A DNA stretch of 64,000 nucleotides from Actinomycetes bacterium (GTDB taxonomy: Bacteria > Actinomycetota > Actinomycetes > Mycobacteriales > Mycobacteriaceae): the NCBI GenBank assembly GCA_029780675.1, contig JAKOYE010000224.1, positions 56,591 to 120,590 on the forward strand, given 5' to 3'. Below, in pieces: positions 18,193-28,838 of this stretch. Position numbers and translations under genes: made by a program. The notes under the pieces are model-generated. The model ran no database searches. It was given only the letters and a program-made list of their open reading frames with translations, and was not told the DNA's origin. Position 1 is the first letter of the stretch, and each line of letters starts with the position of its first letter.

Positions 18193-19659
18193 TTAGACGT
18201 CGGCGGCACCGCCGGCGTTCCACCACGCAAGTAGTTCGGCGGTGGCCTCGTCCTTGCTCATCGGCCCGCGGTCCAGACGCAGTTCCTTGAGGTACTTCCA
18301 GGCCTTGCCGACTGCCGGACCCTCGGGCAGGCCGAGGATCTCCATGATCTCGTTGCCGCTGAGGTCGGGCCGGACACGGGCCAAATCCTCCTTGGCGGCC
18401 AGTTCGGCGATCCGGGCTTCCAGACCGTCGTAGTTGGCCTGCAACGCCGCGGCACGACGCCGATTGCGGGTGGTGCAGTCCGCCCGCACCAGTTTGTGCA
18501 ATCGCGGCAGCAACGGTCCGGCATCGTTGACGTACCGGCGTACCGCGGAGTCGGTCCACTTCCCGTCGCCGTATCCGTGGAACCGCAGATGCAGATAGAC
18601 CAGCTGAGAGACGTCGTCGACCATCTGTTTGGAGTACTTGAGCGCCCGCATCCGCTTGCGCACCATCTTCGCGCCGACCACCTCGTGGTGGTGGAAGCTC
18701 ACACCGCCGTCCTGCTCGTGCCGACGGGTGGCGGGCTTGCCGATGTCGTGCAGCAGCGCCGCCCACCGCAGCACCAAGTCCGGGCCGCCACCGTCCTCAT
18801 CCGGTGCGGACTCCAGCGCGATCGCCTGGCGCAACACGGTCAGCGAATGGTGGTAGACGTCCTTGTGCTGGTGATGCTCGTCGATGGCCATCTGCATACC
18901 GCCGACCTCCGGCAGCACCACCGCGCCCATACCGGTCTGCACCATGAGCTCGATCCCGGCCACCGGGTCGGCGCCCAACAACATCTTGTCCAACTCGGCG
19001 GCCACCCGCTCGACGGTGATCCGGCCCAGTTGCGGTGCCATCTCCACGATCGCCGAGTGCACCCGGTCGGCCACCCCGAACTCCAGCTGGGAGACGAAGC
19101 GCGCGGCGCGCAGCATCCGCAGCGGGTCATCGCCGAACGAGATGTCCGGTGCCGCCGGGGTGTCGAGGATCCGCCGGCGGACCGCCTCCAACCCACCGAG
19201 TGGATCCAGGAACTCGCCGGGGCCGTCGGGGGTGATGCGCACCGCCATGGCGTTCACGGTGAAGTCGCGGCGGATGAGGTCGTCCTCGAGGGTGTCGCCG
19301 AAGCGGACCTGCGGGTTGCGCGACATCTGGTCGTAGCTGTCCGCGCGGAACGTGGTGATCTCCAGTCGCTGTCCGGCCTTGCCGACCCCCACGGTGCCGT
19401 ACTCGATACCGGTGTCCCACAGCGCGTCGGCCCATCCACGAGTGATCCGCTGGACCTCCTGCGGCCGGGCGTCGGTGGTGAAGTCCAGATCCGTGGTCAG
19501 CCTTCCGAGCACCGCGTCGCGCACACTCCCGCCGACGAGATACAGCTGGTGTCCGGCGGCGGCGAAGATCGTTCCGATCTCCCGGAGCAGCGGGGCCTGC
19601 TGATGCAGTGCGACAGCCGCCCGCACATGCAGGTCATGGTCCGGGATGGCTTCGGGCAC
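18193..19659 (-). CDS. pcnA: CCA tRNA nucleotidyltransferase
   Basis: 488-aa class II nucleotidyltransferase that adds or repairs the CCA end of tRNAs (Rv3907c, annotated pcnA). The active site is LVGGSVRDAVLGRLTTDLDFTTDARP (GGSVRD and DxD), followed by RRDFTVNAMA and the RFVSQL/RMLRAARF head-neck motifs. An HD domain follows (LLHDIGKPATRR and HHHEVVGAKM). Start GTG 19659 has a TAGGCT -10-like hexamer 8 nt upstream. Divergent from mutT4. Confidence 0.96.
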   Translation of the reverse strand: MPEAIPDHDLHVRAAVALHQQAPLLREIGTIFAAAGHQLYLVGGSVRDAVLGRLTTDLDFTTDARPQEVQRITRGWADALWDTGIEYGTVGVGKAGQRLEITTFRADSYDQMSRNPQVRFGDTLEDDLIRRDFTVNAMAVRITPDGPGEFLDPLGGLEAVRRRILDTPAAPDISFGDDPLRMLRAARFVSQLEFGVADRVHSAIVEMAPQLGRITVERVAAELDKMLLGADPVAGIELMVQTGMGAVVLPEVGGMQMAIDEHHQHKDVYHHSLTVLRQAIALESAPDEDGGGPDLVLRWAALLHDIGKPATRRHEQDGGVSFHHHEVVGAKMVRKRMRALKYSKQMVDDVSQLVYLHLRFHGYGDGKWTDSAVRRYVNDAGPLLPRLHKLVRADCTTRNRRRAAALQANYDGLEARIAELAAKEDLARVRPDLSGNEIMEILGLPEGPAVGKAWKYLKELRLDRGPMSKDEATAELLAWWNAGGAADV

Positions 19660-19731
19660 GTTCGGTGAGCCTAATGCTCGTCACCCCCGGCCCCGGCAGC
19701 GAGTGGCGGCGAAGCGCCGGTCAATGCCAAT

Positions 19732-19737
19732 TACTAT
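19732..19737 (+). promoter_or_regulatory. -10 element for a leaderless transcript (mutT4 operon)
   Basis: TACTAT followed by 7 nt and ATG 19745. It drives the mutT4-Rv3909-murJ overlapping operon. Confidence 0.6.
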
Positions 19738-19744
19738 CTGTTGA

Positions 19745-20572
19745 ATGTCGGAAGGCGAACGGGCCAGGCCGCGGCGGCGCCGAGGGGGGCGCCGAAGCCG
19801 CCGCGCCGCGGGGCCACCGTCCACCGCGGCCGCCAACTCCGAGAATGCCGTGATTCCCGCCGGCGACTCGTCTGCCCTCCCGGACCCGGCGAACGAACCC
19901 CGGCCGCCCACGCCCGCGACCGACCCCGCCGCGGCGGGAAGCGCGGACCGTCGACGTCCCAACCGCAGGCCCACGACCCGGCTTCGCACCGTGCATGAGA
20001 CCTCCGCGGGTGGTCTGGTCGTCGACAGGATCGACCGGCCGCTCGACGAGCAACTGGCGGCGCTCATCGGCCGACTCGACCGTCGCGGCCGGATGCTGTG
20101 GTCGCTGCCCAAGGGTCATATCGAGCAGGGCGAGACCGCAGAGCAGACCGCGATTCGCGAGGTCGCCGAGGAGACCGGTATCCACGGTGACGTGCTGGCG
20201 GCACTGGGCCGCATCGACTACTGGTTTGTCACCGACGGCCGCCGGGTGCACAAGACCGTCCATCACTATCTGCTGCAGTTCCGGGGCGGCGAGTTGTGCG
20301 ATGAGGACGTCGAGGTCACCGAGGTCGCCTGGGTGCCGGTCGCCGAACTCCCCCACCGGCTGTCCTACGCCGACGAACGCCGCCTGGCCCGGGTGGCCCA
20401 CGAGCTGATCGAACTGCTGCAGACCGACGGACCGGCCGCCCTTCCGCCACTGCCGCCGAGTTCTCCCCGGCTCCGGCCGCAGACCCATTCCCGCACCCGG
20501 AACCGTCCCGCCCCCGACGCGGCGGCCGGTTCACCCCGGCGCCGAACGAACGGCGGCGGTCCGGGGTCGTGA
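19745..20572 (+). CDS. mutT4: Nudix hydrolase MutT4 (Rv3908)
   Basis: 275 aa. An Arg/Pro/Ala-rich disordered N-terminus (about 1-80) precedes the Nudix domain (about 83-215). The Nudix box [23 protein letters not shown] matches G-x5-E-x7-REUxEExGU exactly. The C-terminal tail is Pro/Arg-rich and low-complexity. It is presumed to clean up oxidised or non-canonical nucleoside diphosphate substrates. Its TGA overlaps the GTG start of the next gene. ATG 19745 is favoured by the leaderless promoter. Confidence 0.92.
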   Translation: MSEGERARPRRRRGGRRSRRAAGPPSTAAANSENAVIPAGDSSALPDPANEPRPPTPATDPAAAGSADRRRPNRRPTTRLRTVHETSAGGLVVDRIDRPLDEQLAALIGRLDRRGRMLWSLPKGHIEQGETAEQTAIREVAEETGIHGDVLAALGRIDYWFVTDGRRVHKTVHHYLLQFRGGELCDEDVEVTEVAWVPVAELPHRLSYADERRLARVAHELIELLQTDGPAALPPLPPSSPRLRPQTHSRTRNRPAPDAAAGSPRRRTNGGGPGS

Positions 20573-22884
20573 GCGCACCGCCAATCCAGCGCCGACTCAC
20601 TCGCCGGTTCATCCTCGCTCTGATCGGGTTCGGCCTGTTCCTCCCGGTGGCGCTGACCGTCACTCCGGCCACACCGCCGGCCGCCGGCCAACCCGATGGC
20701 CCGGAGTTCCTCCAAGTCCGGCTCGACAGTGTCAGCCCCGACGTGGTGACCACCTCCAGCGAGCCCAGCGTGACGGTGACCGCGACAGTGATCAACATCG
20801 GCGACCGCCCGGTTCGCGACGTGCTGGCCCGCCTCGAACACGCGCCCGCGGTGGCCACCCCCGCCGGGCTGCGCACCAGCCTTGGCACCGGCTGGGCCGG
20901 ATTCGAGCCCGCCACCGAATTCACCAGCGTGGCAGCCGAATTGGGCCGAGGCCAGGCCGCCCAATTGCGGTTCTCCGTGCCCCTCCGACCGGGTCAGCCG
21001 TCATCGCTCAACATCGATGCGCCCGGGGTGTATCCCATGCTGATCAACGTCAACGGCACCCCGGACTACGGCACCCCGGCCAAGCTGGATCAGCGCCGCT
21101 TCCTGCTGCCGGTGACCGGGGTGCCCGCCGATCCGGCGGCCGGCAACCCGTTGACCGATGTCGTCCCACCAGACACCACCAGGCCGGTCGGGGTGACCAT
21201 GCTCTGGCCGCTGGCCGACAAACCCCGACTGGCTCCCGGCGTCCCGGGCGGCACCACCCCGGTCCGGCTGATGAACGACGACCTCGCGGTGTCGCTCGCC
21301 CCGGGCGGCCGGCTGGAAACCTTGCTGGCCGCTGCCGAATTCGCCACCAGCCCCGGCGCGGTCGACCCTGGCAACGGGATCGACCGGGCGCTGTGTCTGG
21401 CCGTCGACCCGGATCTGCTGGTCACCGTCAACGCCATGACCGCGGGCTACACGGTCGCCGACGCCCCGGACGGCATCGGCCCCGCCAGCCACCCGGGCAA
21501 CGGCCGGGCGGCCGCGGTGAACTGGCTGGACCGGTTACGCACGGTGGCTCGGAAACTGTGCGTCACGGCGACGCCCTACGCGCAGGCCGATCTGGGCGCG
21601 CTGCACCGGGTCGGCAGCCCCAAACTGGGCGCTGCGGCCACCCGATCGGGGGCCGACATCGTCGACCAGATCCTCGGCATCACCTCGACCCGCGGAGTGA
21701 CCGTTCTCGGGGACGGGCCGCTCACCGACACCGGTCTCAAGCTTCTGGAGGGCCAGGATGGGACTGTGGTGATGGCCGCGGACACCGACCCGGATCCCCG
21801 GCGGCTGTCCGCTCGGGTGACGTTAGCTCCCTTCGAGCCCGCGGTGGGCGCGGCGCTGGCGGCCGTGGGCACCGACCCCGTCATCCCGGGCTATCTCGAT
21901 CCCGAGACCGAGATCCCGCTGAGCCGGGACTCCCCCGTCGCCCGCCGCCAGGATGCTGTGGCCGCGATTCTCTGGCAGCTGCTGACACCCGATGCGCCTC
22001 CCCGCTCCCAGATTCTCGTACCGCCGGCCAAATGGAGTCCGCAACCGGACGACGCCCGGCTGATCCTGACGACACTGGCCAACTCCCTGCGCGCCGGCCT
22101 GGCCACCGCCCGCCCGCTGACCGCGGTGATCGCCGCGACGGCAGCGGCCCCGCCCGGCCCGGAGCCGGTCGAGTTACCGGCGGAGAGCCGGGGTCGGTTC
22201 GACGACGATGTGGTCGGCACCATCTCCGAGCAGGTGGGCCGGCTCCGGGGCCTGGATGCCGCGTTGACCACCGACGCCCGCACCGGGTTGACCGGGCCGC
22301 AGTACACGGCCCCGCTGCGGGAGGACATGTTGCGCGCGCTGAGCCAGACCGAGCCGGCCCAGGCACGCAACGAGGTGGCCCGCCAGCGGCTGGCCGTCGT
22401 CGGCAAGACCATCGGTGATCTGTTCGGGGCCGTGACCATCGTGAACCCCGGCGACTCCTACACATTGGCCACCGAGCGCAGCGCGCTGCCGTTGGCGCTG
22501 CGCAATGAACTGGCTGTTCCGATCCGGGTCCGCCTCCAGGTCGACGCGCCACCCGGGATGGCGGTCACCGACGTCGGCGAGCAGGAGCTTCCGCCGGGCT
22601 ACCTGCCGTTGCGGGTGCCGGTGGAGGTCCACATCTCCCAGCGGGTGGCCGTCGACGTGACTCTGCGCACCCCCGACGGTCTGCAACTGGGTGAACCGGT
22701 GCGGCTGTCGGTGCATTCCAACGCCTACGGCAAGGTGCTGTTCGCGATCACCCTCACCGGCGGCGTGGTGCTGACCCTTCTGGTGGGCCGGCGGCTGTAC
22801 CACCGGTTCCGCGGACAGCCCGACCGTGCCGACCTCGACCGTCCGGATGACCGGCACCGCTACGACGATCTGGTCGACCGGTGA
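20569..22884 (+). CDS. DUF6049 family exported membrane protein (Rv3909-like)
   Basis: 771 aa with an N-terminal signal/anchor ([20 protein letters not shown]), a large extracytoplasmic part and one C-terminal transmembrane helix ([21 protein letters not shown]) with a short charged cytosolic tail. Early beta-rich segments ([27 protein letters not shown]) resemble Ig-like/NEW1-type folds. Function unknown. The 4-nt overlaps (GTGA) with mutT4 and murJ point to a shared transcript and perhaps a role in peptidoglycan precursor export or its regulation. Confidence 0.87.
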   Translation: MSAPPIQRRLTRRFILALIGFGLFLPVALTVTPATPPAAGQPDGPEFLQVRLDSVSPDVVTTSSEPSVTVTATVINIGDRPVRDVLARLEHAPAVATPAGLRTSLGTGWAGFEPATEFTSVAAELGRGQAAQLRFSVPLRPGQPSSLNIDAPGVYPMLINVNGTPDYGTPAKLDQRRFLLPVTGVPADPAAGNPLTDVVPPDTTRPVGVTMLWPLADKPRLAPGVPGGTTPVRLMNDDLAVSLAPGGRLETLLAAAEFATSPGAVDPGNGIDRALCLAVDPDLLVTVNAMTAGYTVADAPDGIGPASHPGNGRAAAVNWLDRLRTVARKLCVTATPYAQADLGALHRVGSPKLGAAATRSGADIVDQILGITSTRGVTVLGDGPLTDTGLKLLEGQDGTVVMAADTDPDPRRLSARVTLAPFEPAVGAALAAVGTDPVIPGYLDPETEIPLSRDSPVARRQDAVAAILWQLLTPDAPPRSQILVPPAKWSPQPDDARLILTTLANSLRAGLATARPLTAVIAATAAAPPGPEPVELPAESRGRFDDDVVGTISEQVGRLRGLDAALTTDARTGLTGPQYTAPLREDMLRALSQTEPAQARNEVARQRLAVVGKTIGDLFGAVTIVNPGDSYTLATERSALPLALRNELAVPIRVRLQVDAPPGMAVTDVGEQELPPGYLPLRVPVEVHISQRVAVDVTLRTPDGLQLGEPVRLSVHSNAYGKVLFAITLTGGVVLTLLVGRRLYHRFRGQPDRADLDRPDDRHRYDDLVDR

Positions 22885-25800
22885 GCGGCGAAGCGCGGCA
22901 GCCGGCCCGTCCGGAACTGTCCGACGCGGCGGTCGTGTCCCGTTCCTGGGGCATGGCGCTGGCCACGCTCGTCAGCCGGCTCACCGGCTTCATTCGGATC
23001 GTGCTGCTCGCGGCGATCCTCGGTGCGGCCCTTTCCAGTGCGTTCTCGGTGGCCAACCAACTGCCGAACCTGATCGCGGCGCTGGTGCTGGAGGCCACGT
23101 TCACCGCGATCTTCGTACCGGTGCTGGCCCGCGCCGAGCGCGACGACCCCGATGGCGGCGCGGCCTTCGTGCGCCGCCTGGTCACCCTGGCGACCACCCT
23201 GCTGTTGATCGCCACCATCGCCTCGGTGGCCGCCGCACCACTGCTGGTGCGGATGATGCTGGGCGATGATCCGAAGGTCAATTCGGCACTGACCACCGCG
23301 TTCGCCTATCTGCTTCTGCCGCAGGTGATCTTCTACGGACTGACCTCGGTGTTCATGGCGATCCTCAATAACCGCAACATCTTCGGGGCGCCGGCCTGGG
23401 CGCCGGTCCTCAACAACGTCGTCGCGATCGGCACGCTGGTGCTGTATCTGCTTGTCCCCGGAGAGCTTTCGGTCGATCCGGTCGAGATGGGCAACACCAA
23501 GCTGCTGGTTCTGGGTATCGGTACGACACTGGGTGTCGTCGCCCAGGCCGCCGTACTACTGGTGGCGATCCGCGCCGAGCGGATTTCGCTGCGACCTCTG
23601 TGGGGAATCGACGATCGGCTCCGGCGCTTCGGCATGATGGCCGCGGCGATGGTGCTCTACGTGCTGATCAGCCAGGTGGGTCTGGTCGTCGGGAATCAGA
23701 TCGCCAGCACCGCGGCGGCGTCCGGACCCGCGATCTACTACTACGCCTGGCTGGTATTGCAACTGCCGTTCGGCATGATCGGCGTGACGATCCTGACCGT
23801 GGTGATGCCCCGGCTGAGCCGAAACGCCGCCGCCGACGACACCCCCGCGGTACTCGCCGATCTGTCGCTGGCGACCCGACTCACCATGGTCACGCTCATC
23901 CCGATCGTGGCGTTCATGACCGCGGCGGGCCCACCGATCGGCAGCGCCCTGTTCGCCTACGGGAACTTCGGCGAGGTCGACGCGAACTACCTCGGCATCG
24001 CGATCGCGATGTCGTCGTTCACCCTGATTCCGTACGCGCTGGTGCTGCTGCAACTGCGGGTCTTCTACGCCCGCGAGCAGCCGTGGACACCGATCCTCAT
24101 CATCGTGGCCATCACCGCCGTCAAGATCGCGGCCTCATTGGTGGCGCCGCATCTCACCGACGACCCGGACCTGGTGGCCGCCTATCTGGGGACTGCCAAC
24201 GGTCTCGGATTCGTGGCGGGAGCTCTGCTCGGCCACGTGCTGCTGCGGCGGTCGTTGCGCCCCCCCGGCGGGCGGCTGCTCTCCTCCGACGTGCGACGCA
24301 CCGTCGTCGGTACCGCGGCGGCATCGGTGGTGGCCGCGGTCGTCGCGGCGGGCGTCGACCGGGTACTGAACCTGGAGGCGCTCACCACTCGCAGCGGGGG
24401 CGGCGGCTCGATGGTGCGGCTGCTGATCCTCGCGGTGGTGATGGCACCGATCATCGTCGGGCTGACCCTGGTGGCCGGTGTGCCCGATGTCCGGGCCGCG
24501 ACGGCTGCGGTGCGTCGCCGGGTGCTCGCCGCGACCGAACCCGCTGCCGTCGCGACGGACTCAACCGAATCCGGTTCTCTTCTGCCCGATCCGGCAACGC
24601 CGGTCACGTACGCTGAACGCGGCATTTCGTTCCACGGGAAAGGACCGGAGCTGAGCGACGAACCGTCCGAGACCCCCGCGCGGGATGACCCGTCGGCCCG
24701 CGGTCCCAGATCGGCCGCCGACGACTTCCATCCCGACGTTCCGCTCGGGTCGTCCGGTCTCCCCGCCCCACGCTATGACGCCCCGTCGGCTCGGCGTTAC
24801 GCGCCCACCCCCTCCGAGGCCCAACTTGTTCCGGGCGCGAGCATCGCCGGCGGCCGCTACCGGTTGCTGGTTTTTCACGGCGGGCCCCCCGGACTCCAGT
24901 TCTGGCAGGCCCTGGACACCGCGCTGGACCGTCAGGTGGCCCTGACGTTCGTCGACCCCGACCGCCGGATGTCCGAAGACGAGGTCCAGACGATCCTGCA
25001 GCGGACCCTGGCGTTGAGCCAGATCGATCGACCGGGTCTGGCGCGTGTACTCGACGTCACCACCACCAGTTCCGGCGGCCTGGTTGTGGCCGAATGGGTA
25101 CGCGGCGGATCCCTGAAGGAGGTCGCCGAGACCGCCCCGTCGGCCGTCGGCGCGGCCCGCGCCGTGCAGTCCCTGGCCGGGGTCGCCGAGGAGGCGCACC
25201 GCTCCGGGGTCGTCCTGTCGATCGATCATCCGAGTCGTATCCGGGTGAGCATCGACGGCGATGTCGCATTGGCGTTCCCGGGTGTGCTGCCCGATGCCAC
25301 CCCGACCGGTGACATCCGCGGGATCGGGGCAGCGCTGTACGCCCTCCTCGTCGACCGCTGGCCGCTTCCGGAGGGGGGCTATCCGAGCGGCCTTGAGCCC
25401 GCCGAGGCCGCCCCGGATGGCGAGCCTGTCGAACCGGCGAAGCTCAACGACGACATCCCGTTCCAGATCTCGGCGGCGGCGGTACGCGCCGTTCAGTCCC
25501 GCGGCGGGATCAGCAGCGCACCAACGCTGCTGAACCTGCTGCACCAGGCCACCGCGGCGGCCGAGCGCACCGACCTGGTGGAACCGGTCGCCGCCATGCC
25601 CCCGGAGCAGGCGGTCCGGCCGTCCGGCACGACGCGCCTCGATGAGACCGAACTGCGGGCACGCCGGCGCCGCAACATGCTCATCGGTGTCGGTGTGGGC
25701 GCTGCGGTCCTCGTGGTCGCACTGGTGGTACTGGCCTCGGTGCTGAGCCGTATTTTCGGCGATACCGAGGGCGGGCTCAGGGGCGATCAGCTGGGCCTGA

Positions 25801-26285
25801 ACACCACAACCTCCACCAGCAGCGCCGCTCCCGGTGCGGAGGTCAAACCCGTTGCGGTGACGGTCTTTTCACCCGATGGCGGGGCTGACGCCCCCGACCT
25901 GGCGGGACTGGCGATCGACGGCGACCCCTCGACGGCGTGGCCCACCGACACCTACACCGATTCGGTGCCGTTCCCGAACTTCAAGAGCGGGGTGGGATTG
26001 ATGCTGAAACTCCCGCAGCCGACCGAGGTCGGCGCCGTCACGGTGTCGGTGTCGAGCACCGGAACCCAGGTTCAGATCCGCTCCGCAGACAGCGCCACGC
26101 CCGCGTCACTGGCGGACACCACCCTGCTGACGGGTCCCACTGCGCTCAAGCCCGGCTCGAACACCATCGCGGTTCCCGCCGCGGAGCCGACGTCCTATCT
26201 GCTGGTCTGGATATCCACCATGGGGCAGACCAACGGCAAGAACCGAACCGAGGTTTCCGAGATCACCGTCAGCGCCGCATCCTGA
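22881..26285 (+). CDS. murJ: MurJ/MviN lipid II flippase with intracellular pseudokinase domain (Rv3910)
   Basis: 1134 aa. Residues about 15-540 form the MATE-like MurJ membrane core (roughly 14 helices, SRLTGFIRIVLLAAILG at the start). A linker leads to a kinase-like domain (about 650-900) without catalytic residues: the beta-3 Lys is replaced (VALTFVD) and no HRD or DFG is present. A single helix (about 935-955) precedes an extracellular discoidin-like domain. In mycobacteria PknB phosphorylates the pseudokinase region and FhaA binds it to restrain wall synthesis; both partners are encoded here. The GTG start overlaps the upstream stop. Confidence 0.95.
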   Translation: MSGEARQPARPELSDAAVVSRSWGMALATLVSRLTGFIRIVLLAAILGAALSSAFSVANQLPNLIAALVLEATFTAIFVPVLARAERDDPDGGAAFVRRLVTLATTLLLIATIASVAAAPLLVRMMLGDDPKVNSALTTAFAYLLLPQVIFYGLTSVFMAILNNRNIFGAPAWAPVLNNVVAIGTLVLYLLVPGELSVDPVEMGNTKLLVLGIGTTLGVVAQAAVLLVAIRAERISLRPLWGIDDRLRRFGMMAAAMVLYVLISQVGLVVGNQIASTAAASGPAIYYYAWLVLQLPFGMIGVTILTVVMPRLSRNAAADDTPAVLADLSLATRLTMVTLIPIVAFMTAAGPPIGSALFAYGNFGEVDANYLGIAIAMSSFTLIPYALVLLQLRVFYAREQPWTPILIIVAITAVKIAASLVAPHLTDDPDLVAAYLGTANGLGFVAGALLGHVLLRRSLRPPGGRLLSSDVRRTVVGTAAASVVAAVVAAGVDRVLNLEALTTRSGGGGSMVRLLILAVVMAPIIVGLTLVAGVPDVRAATAAVRRRVLAATEPAAVATDSTESGSLLPDPATPVTYAERGISFHGKGPELSDEPSETPARDDPSARGPRSAADDFHPDVPLGSSGLPAPRYDAPSARRYAPTPSEAQLVPGASIAGGRYRLLVFHGGPPGLQFWQALDTALDRQVALTFVDPDRRMSEDEVQTILQRTLALSQIDRPGLARVLDVTTTSSGGLVVAEWVRGGSLKEVAETAPSAVGAARAVQSLAGVAEEAHRSGVVLSIDHPSRIRVSIDGDVALAFPGVLPDATPTGDIRGIGAALYALLVDRWPLPEGGYPSGLEPAEAAPDGEPVEPAKLNDDIPFQISAAAVRAVQSRGGISSAPTLLNLLHQATAAAERTDLVEPVAAMPPEQAVRPSGTTRLDETELRARRRRNMLIGVGVGAAVLVVALVVLASVLSRIFGDTEGGLRGDQLGLNTTTSTSSAAPGAEVKPVAVTVFSPDGGADAPDLAGLAIDGDPSTAWPTDTYTDSVPFPNFKSGVGLMLKLPQPTEVGAVTVSVSSTGTQVQIRSADSATPASLADTTLLTGPTALKPGSNTIAVPAAEPTSYLLVWISTMGQTNGKNRTEVSEITVSAAS

Positions 26286-26337
26286 CATCCTGAACAGCCC
26301 CCCGCCCGGGTGAAGTGCCGGGCCCGGCGATGCTGGC

Positions 26338-26343
26338 TACCGT
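26338..26343 (+). promoter_or_regulatory. -10 element for a leaderless transcript (sigM)
   Basis: TACCGT followed by 7 nt and GTG 26351. This supports GTG 26351 over the upstream ATGs (26315, 26330). Confidence 0.4.
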
Positions 26344-26350
26344 CCGGATC

Positions 26351-26899
26351 GTGCCCCACCCGGACTCCGATCCGCGCAGCGACGCCGCCTTGCTCACCGC
26401 CCACGTTGCCGGGGACCGGCAGGCCTTCGGGGCGCTCTTCACCCGCCACCGGCCGCGGCTGTACCGGCTGGCCAGGGCGCGCAGCAGGACCGCCGAGGAT
26501 GCCGAGGACCTCGTTCAGGAGGCCATGCTGGGCGCACTCCGCACGGCACGCCACTTCCGGTACGACTCGGCGGTGGGCAGTTGGCTGTACCAAATCGTCG
26601 TCAACGCCTGCGCGGATCGGCGGCGCCGCGACACGGTGCGGCCGGCCCCCGGTCCCCTGGACGAAAGTCAGCCGATGAGCGATCAGCACCTGCGGGTGGA
26701 GACCGCCATGATCGTGCGTGCGGCACTGCTGCGGCTGCCCGTAGGGCAGCGCGCGGCGATCCTGGCGGTCGACATGCACGGCTACACGGTCTCCGACGCC
26801 GCCCGGTTACTCGGTGTCGCCGAAGGAACGATCAAGAGCCGACGCGCCCGCGCCCGCGGCAACCTGGCGGTGCTGCTGCGCCCGCCCGGTCCGGCCTGA
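26351..26899 (+). CDS. sigM: ECF sigma factor SigM (Rv3911)
   Basis: 182 aa from GTG 26351 (194 aa if ATG 26315 is used). Sigma region 2 reads ADRQAFGALFTRHRPRLYRLARARSRTAEDAEDLVQEAMLGAL with the W-containing RYDSAVGSWLYQIVVNAC. Region 4 carries RLPVGQRAAILAVDMHGYTVSDAARLLGVAEGTIKSRRARAR, the helix-turn-helix for the -35. In M. tuberculosis SigM controls secreted Esx and surface-lipid genes. It is followed after 14 nt by an anti-sigma-like gene. Confidence 0.92.
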   Translation: MPHPDSDPRSDAALLTAHVAGDRQAFGALFTRHRPRLYRLARARSRTAEDAEDLVQEAMLGALRTARHFRYDSAVGSWLYQIVVNACADRRRRDTVRPAPGPLDESQPMSDQHLRVETAMIVRAALLRLPVGQRAAILAVDMHGYTVSDAARLLGVAEGTIKSRRARARGNLAVLLRPPGPA

Positions 26900-26913
26900 C
26901 CGACACTGTGTGA

Positions 26914-27402
26914 ATGGAACAACAGCCCGGGCACACCGTCACGGGCGCATCGGGGCGACCGGCCGCCCACGCGGCCCGCCCCGGACCCGGCCGCGGGTGG
27001 CCGATTGTCGCGGCGGCGGTGGTCGTCGTGGTCGCCGGCGTGGCGGCGGCAGCCGTCCTCGGTACCGGCGGCCAGGGGGCGAGTGCGCCGAGCAGCGCCC
27101 GCAGCATCACCGTGACACCCACCGTGCCGTTGCCGCCGGAGGAGCTGGCCGCGCTGACCGGGCAGCCACTGGATGCCGGGCCGCTGACCGATCCCGCACG
27201 GCAGACAGCCTGCCTGTCAGGGCTGGGATACCCGCGGGCAGTGGTGGTTGGTGCGCGGACGATGCCGGTCAACGACCGCCCCGCCGTCGTGCTGGTGCTC
27301 TCCGGAGATCGGCCCGGGGAACTGCGTGCCGTTGCGGTGTGGCCGGACTGCGGAACCGGGCGACGCGGGCTGATCGCCGAACAGGTTCTGCCGCGCCCCT
27401 GA
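26914..27402 (+). CDS. RsmA-like membrane protein lacking the anti-sigma domain (Rv3912 position)
   Basis: 162 aa. The N-terminal cytosolic part is only about 28 residues, followed by one transmembrane helix (WPIVAAAVVVVVAGVAAAAVLG) and an extracytoplasmic domain (ACLSGLGYPRAVVVGAR, RPAVVLVLSGDRPGELRAVAVWPDCG). The outer domain resembles the C-terminal part of RsmA, the SigM anti-sigma factor (254 aa in M. tuberculosis as I recall). The N-terminal sigma-binding domain is absent. An in-frame TGA lies directly before ATG 26914, so no hidden extension exists. It may no longer bind SigM. Confidence 0.75.
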   Translation: MEQQPGHTVTGASGRPAAHAARPGPGRGWPIVAAAVVVVVAGVAAAAVLGTGGQGASAPSSARSITVTPTVPLPPEELAALTGQPLDAGPLTDPARQTACLSGLGYPRAVVVGARTMPVNDRPAVVLVLSGDRPGELRAVAVWPDCGTGRRGLIAEQVLPRP

Positions 27403-27479
27403 CTGCGTGCGGGAACAGGCGCGCCTAGGCTGTTGTTTCACGCGTTGAGTCCCTTGCCGGCTCCCGCAGAAAGGTTGGT

Positions 27480-28454
27480 ATGACCTCCCCACCGATTCAC
27501 GACGTCATCATCATCGGCTCTGGGCCCGCGGGCTACACGGCCGCGATCTACACGGCACGTGCGCAGTTGGCTCCCCTGGTCTTCGAGGGCACGTCGTTCG
27601 GCGGTGCGCTGATGACCACCACCGAGGTCGAGAACTTCCCCGGCTTCCGGGCGGGGATCAATGGTCCCGACCTGATGGAGGAGATGCGCGAGCAGGCACT
27701 CCGGTTCGGTGCCGACCTCCAGATGGAGGATGTCGAGTCGGTGTCGCTGGACGGGCCGGTCAAAGAGGTGGTGACCGCCGGCGGTGAGACCCACCGCGCC
27801 CGGTCGGTCATCCTGGCCATGGGCGCGGCGGCACGCTATCTCGGCGTTCCCGGCGAACAGGAACTGCTCGGCCGCGGCGTGAGTTCCTGCGCAACCTGCG
27901 ACGGCTTCTTCTTCAAGGGACAGGACATCGCGGTCATCGGCGGCGGAGACTCCGCCATGGAAGAAGCCACATTTCTGACTCGGTTCGCGCGCAGCGTGAC
28001 CCTTGTACACCGACGCGACGAGTTTCGAGCCTCGAAGATCATGCTCGAACGCGCCCGAGCCGACGAGAAGATCACCTTCCTGACCAACACCGCCGTGGTC
28101 GCCGTCGAAGGCGATACGGCGGTCACCGGGTTGCGGGTCCGCAACGTCATCTCCGACGAGGAATCTGTTCTCCCCGTCACCGGTGTTTTCGTGGCGATCG
28201 GCCACGATCCCCGTTCGGAGCTCGTACGTGACCTGGTGGAGGTCGACGATGACGGCTACGTCCTGGTGGACGGCCGCAGCACCGCCACCTCGATCCCCGG
28301 GGTATTCGCGGCCGGGGATCTGGTGGACCGCACCTACCGCCAGGCCATCACCGCGGCGGGCAGCGGCTGCGCCGCGGCCATCGACGCCGAGCGCTGGCTG
28401 GCTCACCCGCATGCCGTCGACACCGGCGTCGAGACGGCCGGAGTCCGGCAGTGA
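27480..28454 (+). CDS. trxB: Thioredoxin reductase (TrxB2, Rv3913)
   Basis: 324-aa flavoprotein that reduces thioredoxin with NADPH. The FAD site is [18 protein letters not shown], the redox pair Cys137/Cys140 lies in [10 protein letters not shown], the NADPH motif is [16 protein letters not shown], and the C-terminal FAD block is [29 protein letters not shown] precedes ATG 27480. Its stop overlaps the GTG start of trxC by 4 nt, so the two are coupled. Confidence 0.97.
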   Translation: MTSPPIHDVIIIGSGPAGYTAAIYTARAQLAPLVFEGTSFGGALMTTTEVENFPGFRAGINGPDLMEEMREQALRFGADLQMEDVESVSLDGPVKEVVTAGGETHRARSVILAMGAAARYLGVPGEQELLGRGVSSCATCDGFFFKGQDIAVIGGGDSAMEEATFLTRFARSVTLVHRRDEFRASKIMLERARADEKITFLTNTAVVAVEGDTAVTGLRVRNVISDEESVLPVTGVFVAIGHDPRSELVRDLVEVDDDGYVLVDGRSTATSIPGVFAAGDLVDRTYRQAITAAGSGCAAAIDAERWLAHPHAVDTGVETAGVRQ

Positions 28455-28777
28455 GCGCCGCGACGGTCGCCGTGACCGACGACACCTTCGCCGAGAAGGT
28501 GCTCGCCAGCACCACCCCGGTGTTGGTCGACTTCTGGGCGGCCTGGTGCGGGCCGTGCCGCATGGTGGCACCGGTGCTCGACGAGATCGCCGCGGACAAG
28601 GCCGGCGCGCTGGTCGTGGCAAAGGTTGATGTGGACGCGAATCCCGGTACCGCGAGCGACTACCAGGTGGTGTCCATCCCGACACTGATCCTGTTCAAGA
28701 ACGGGCGACCGGTGAAGCGCATCGTCGGTGCGAAGGGCAAGGCGGCCTTGCTGCGCGAGATCGCCGGCGAGTTGTAG
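28451..28777 (+). CDS. trxC: Thioredoxin (TrxC, Rv3914)
   Basis: 108-aa thioredoxin fold with the active site WCGPC (Cys33, Cys36), the cis-Pro segment [12 protein letters not shown] and Asp in LVDFWA. It is the electron acceptor of the adjacent TrxB and supplies reductant to peroxiredoxins and ribonucleotide reductase. The start GTG overlaps the trxB stop. Confidence 0.97.
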   Translation: MSAATVAVTDDTFAEKVLASTTPVLVDFWAAWCGPCRMVAPVLDEIAADKAGALVVAKVDVDANPGTASDYQVVSIPTLILFKNGRPVKRIVGAKGKAALLREIAGEL

Positions 28778-28825
28778 CCGCGCCGATCACGCCAGAGGGT
28801 TTAGCGCAAACGGCCTCCCGTCTGC

Positions 28826-28831
28826 GACAAT
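28826..28831 (+). promoter_or_regulatory. Possible -10 for cwlM
   Basis: GACAAT, 7 nt before ATG 28839. One mismatch from TANNNT at the first base, but the spacing fits a leaderless transcript. Confidence 0.35.
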
Positions 28832-28838
28832 CCCTACC

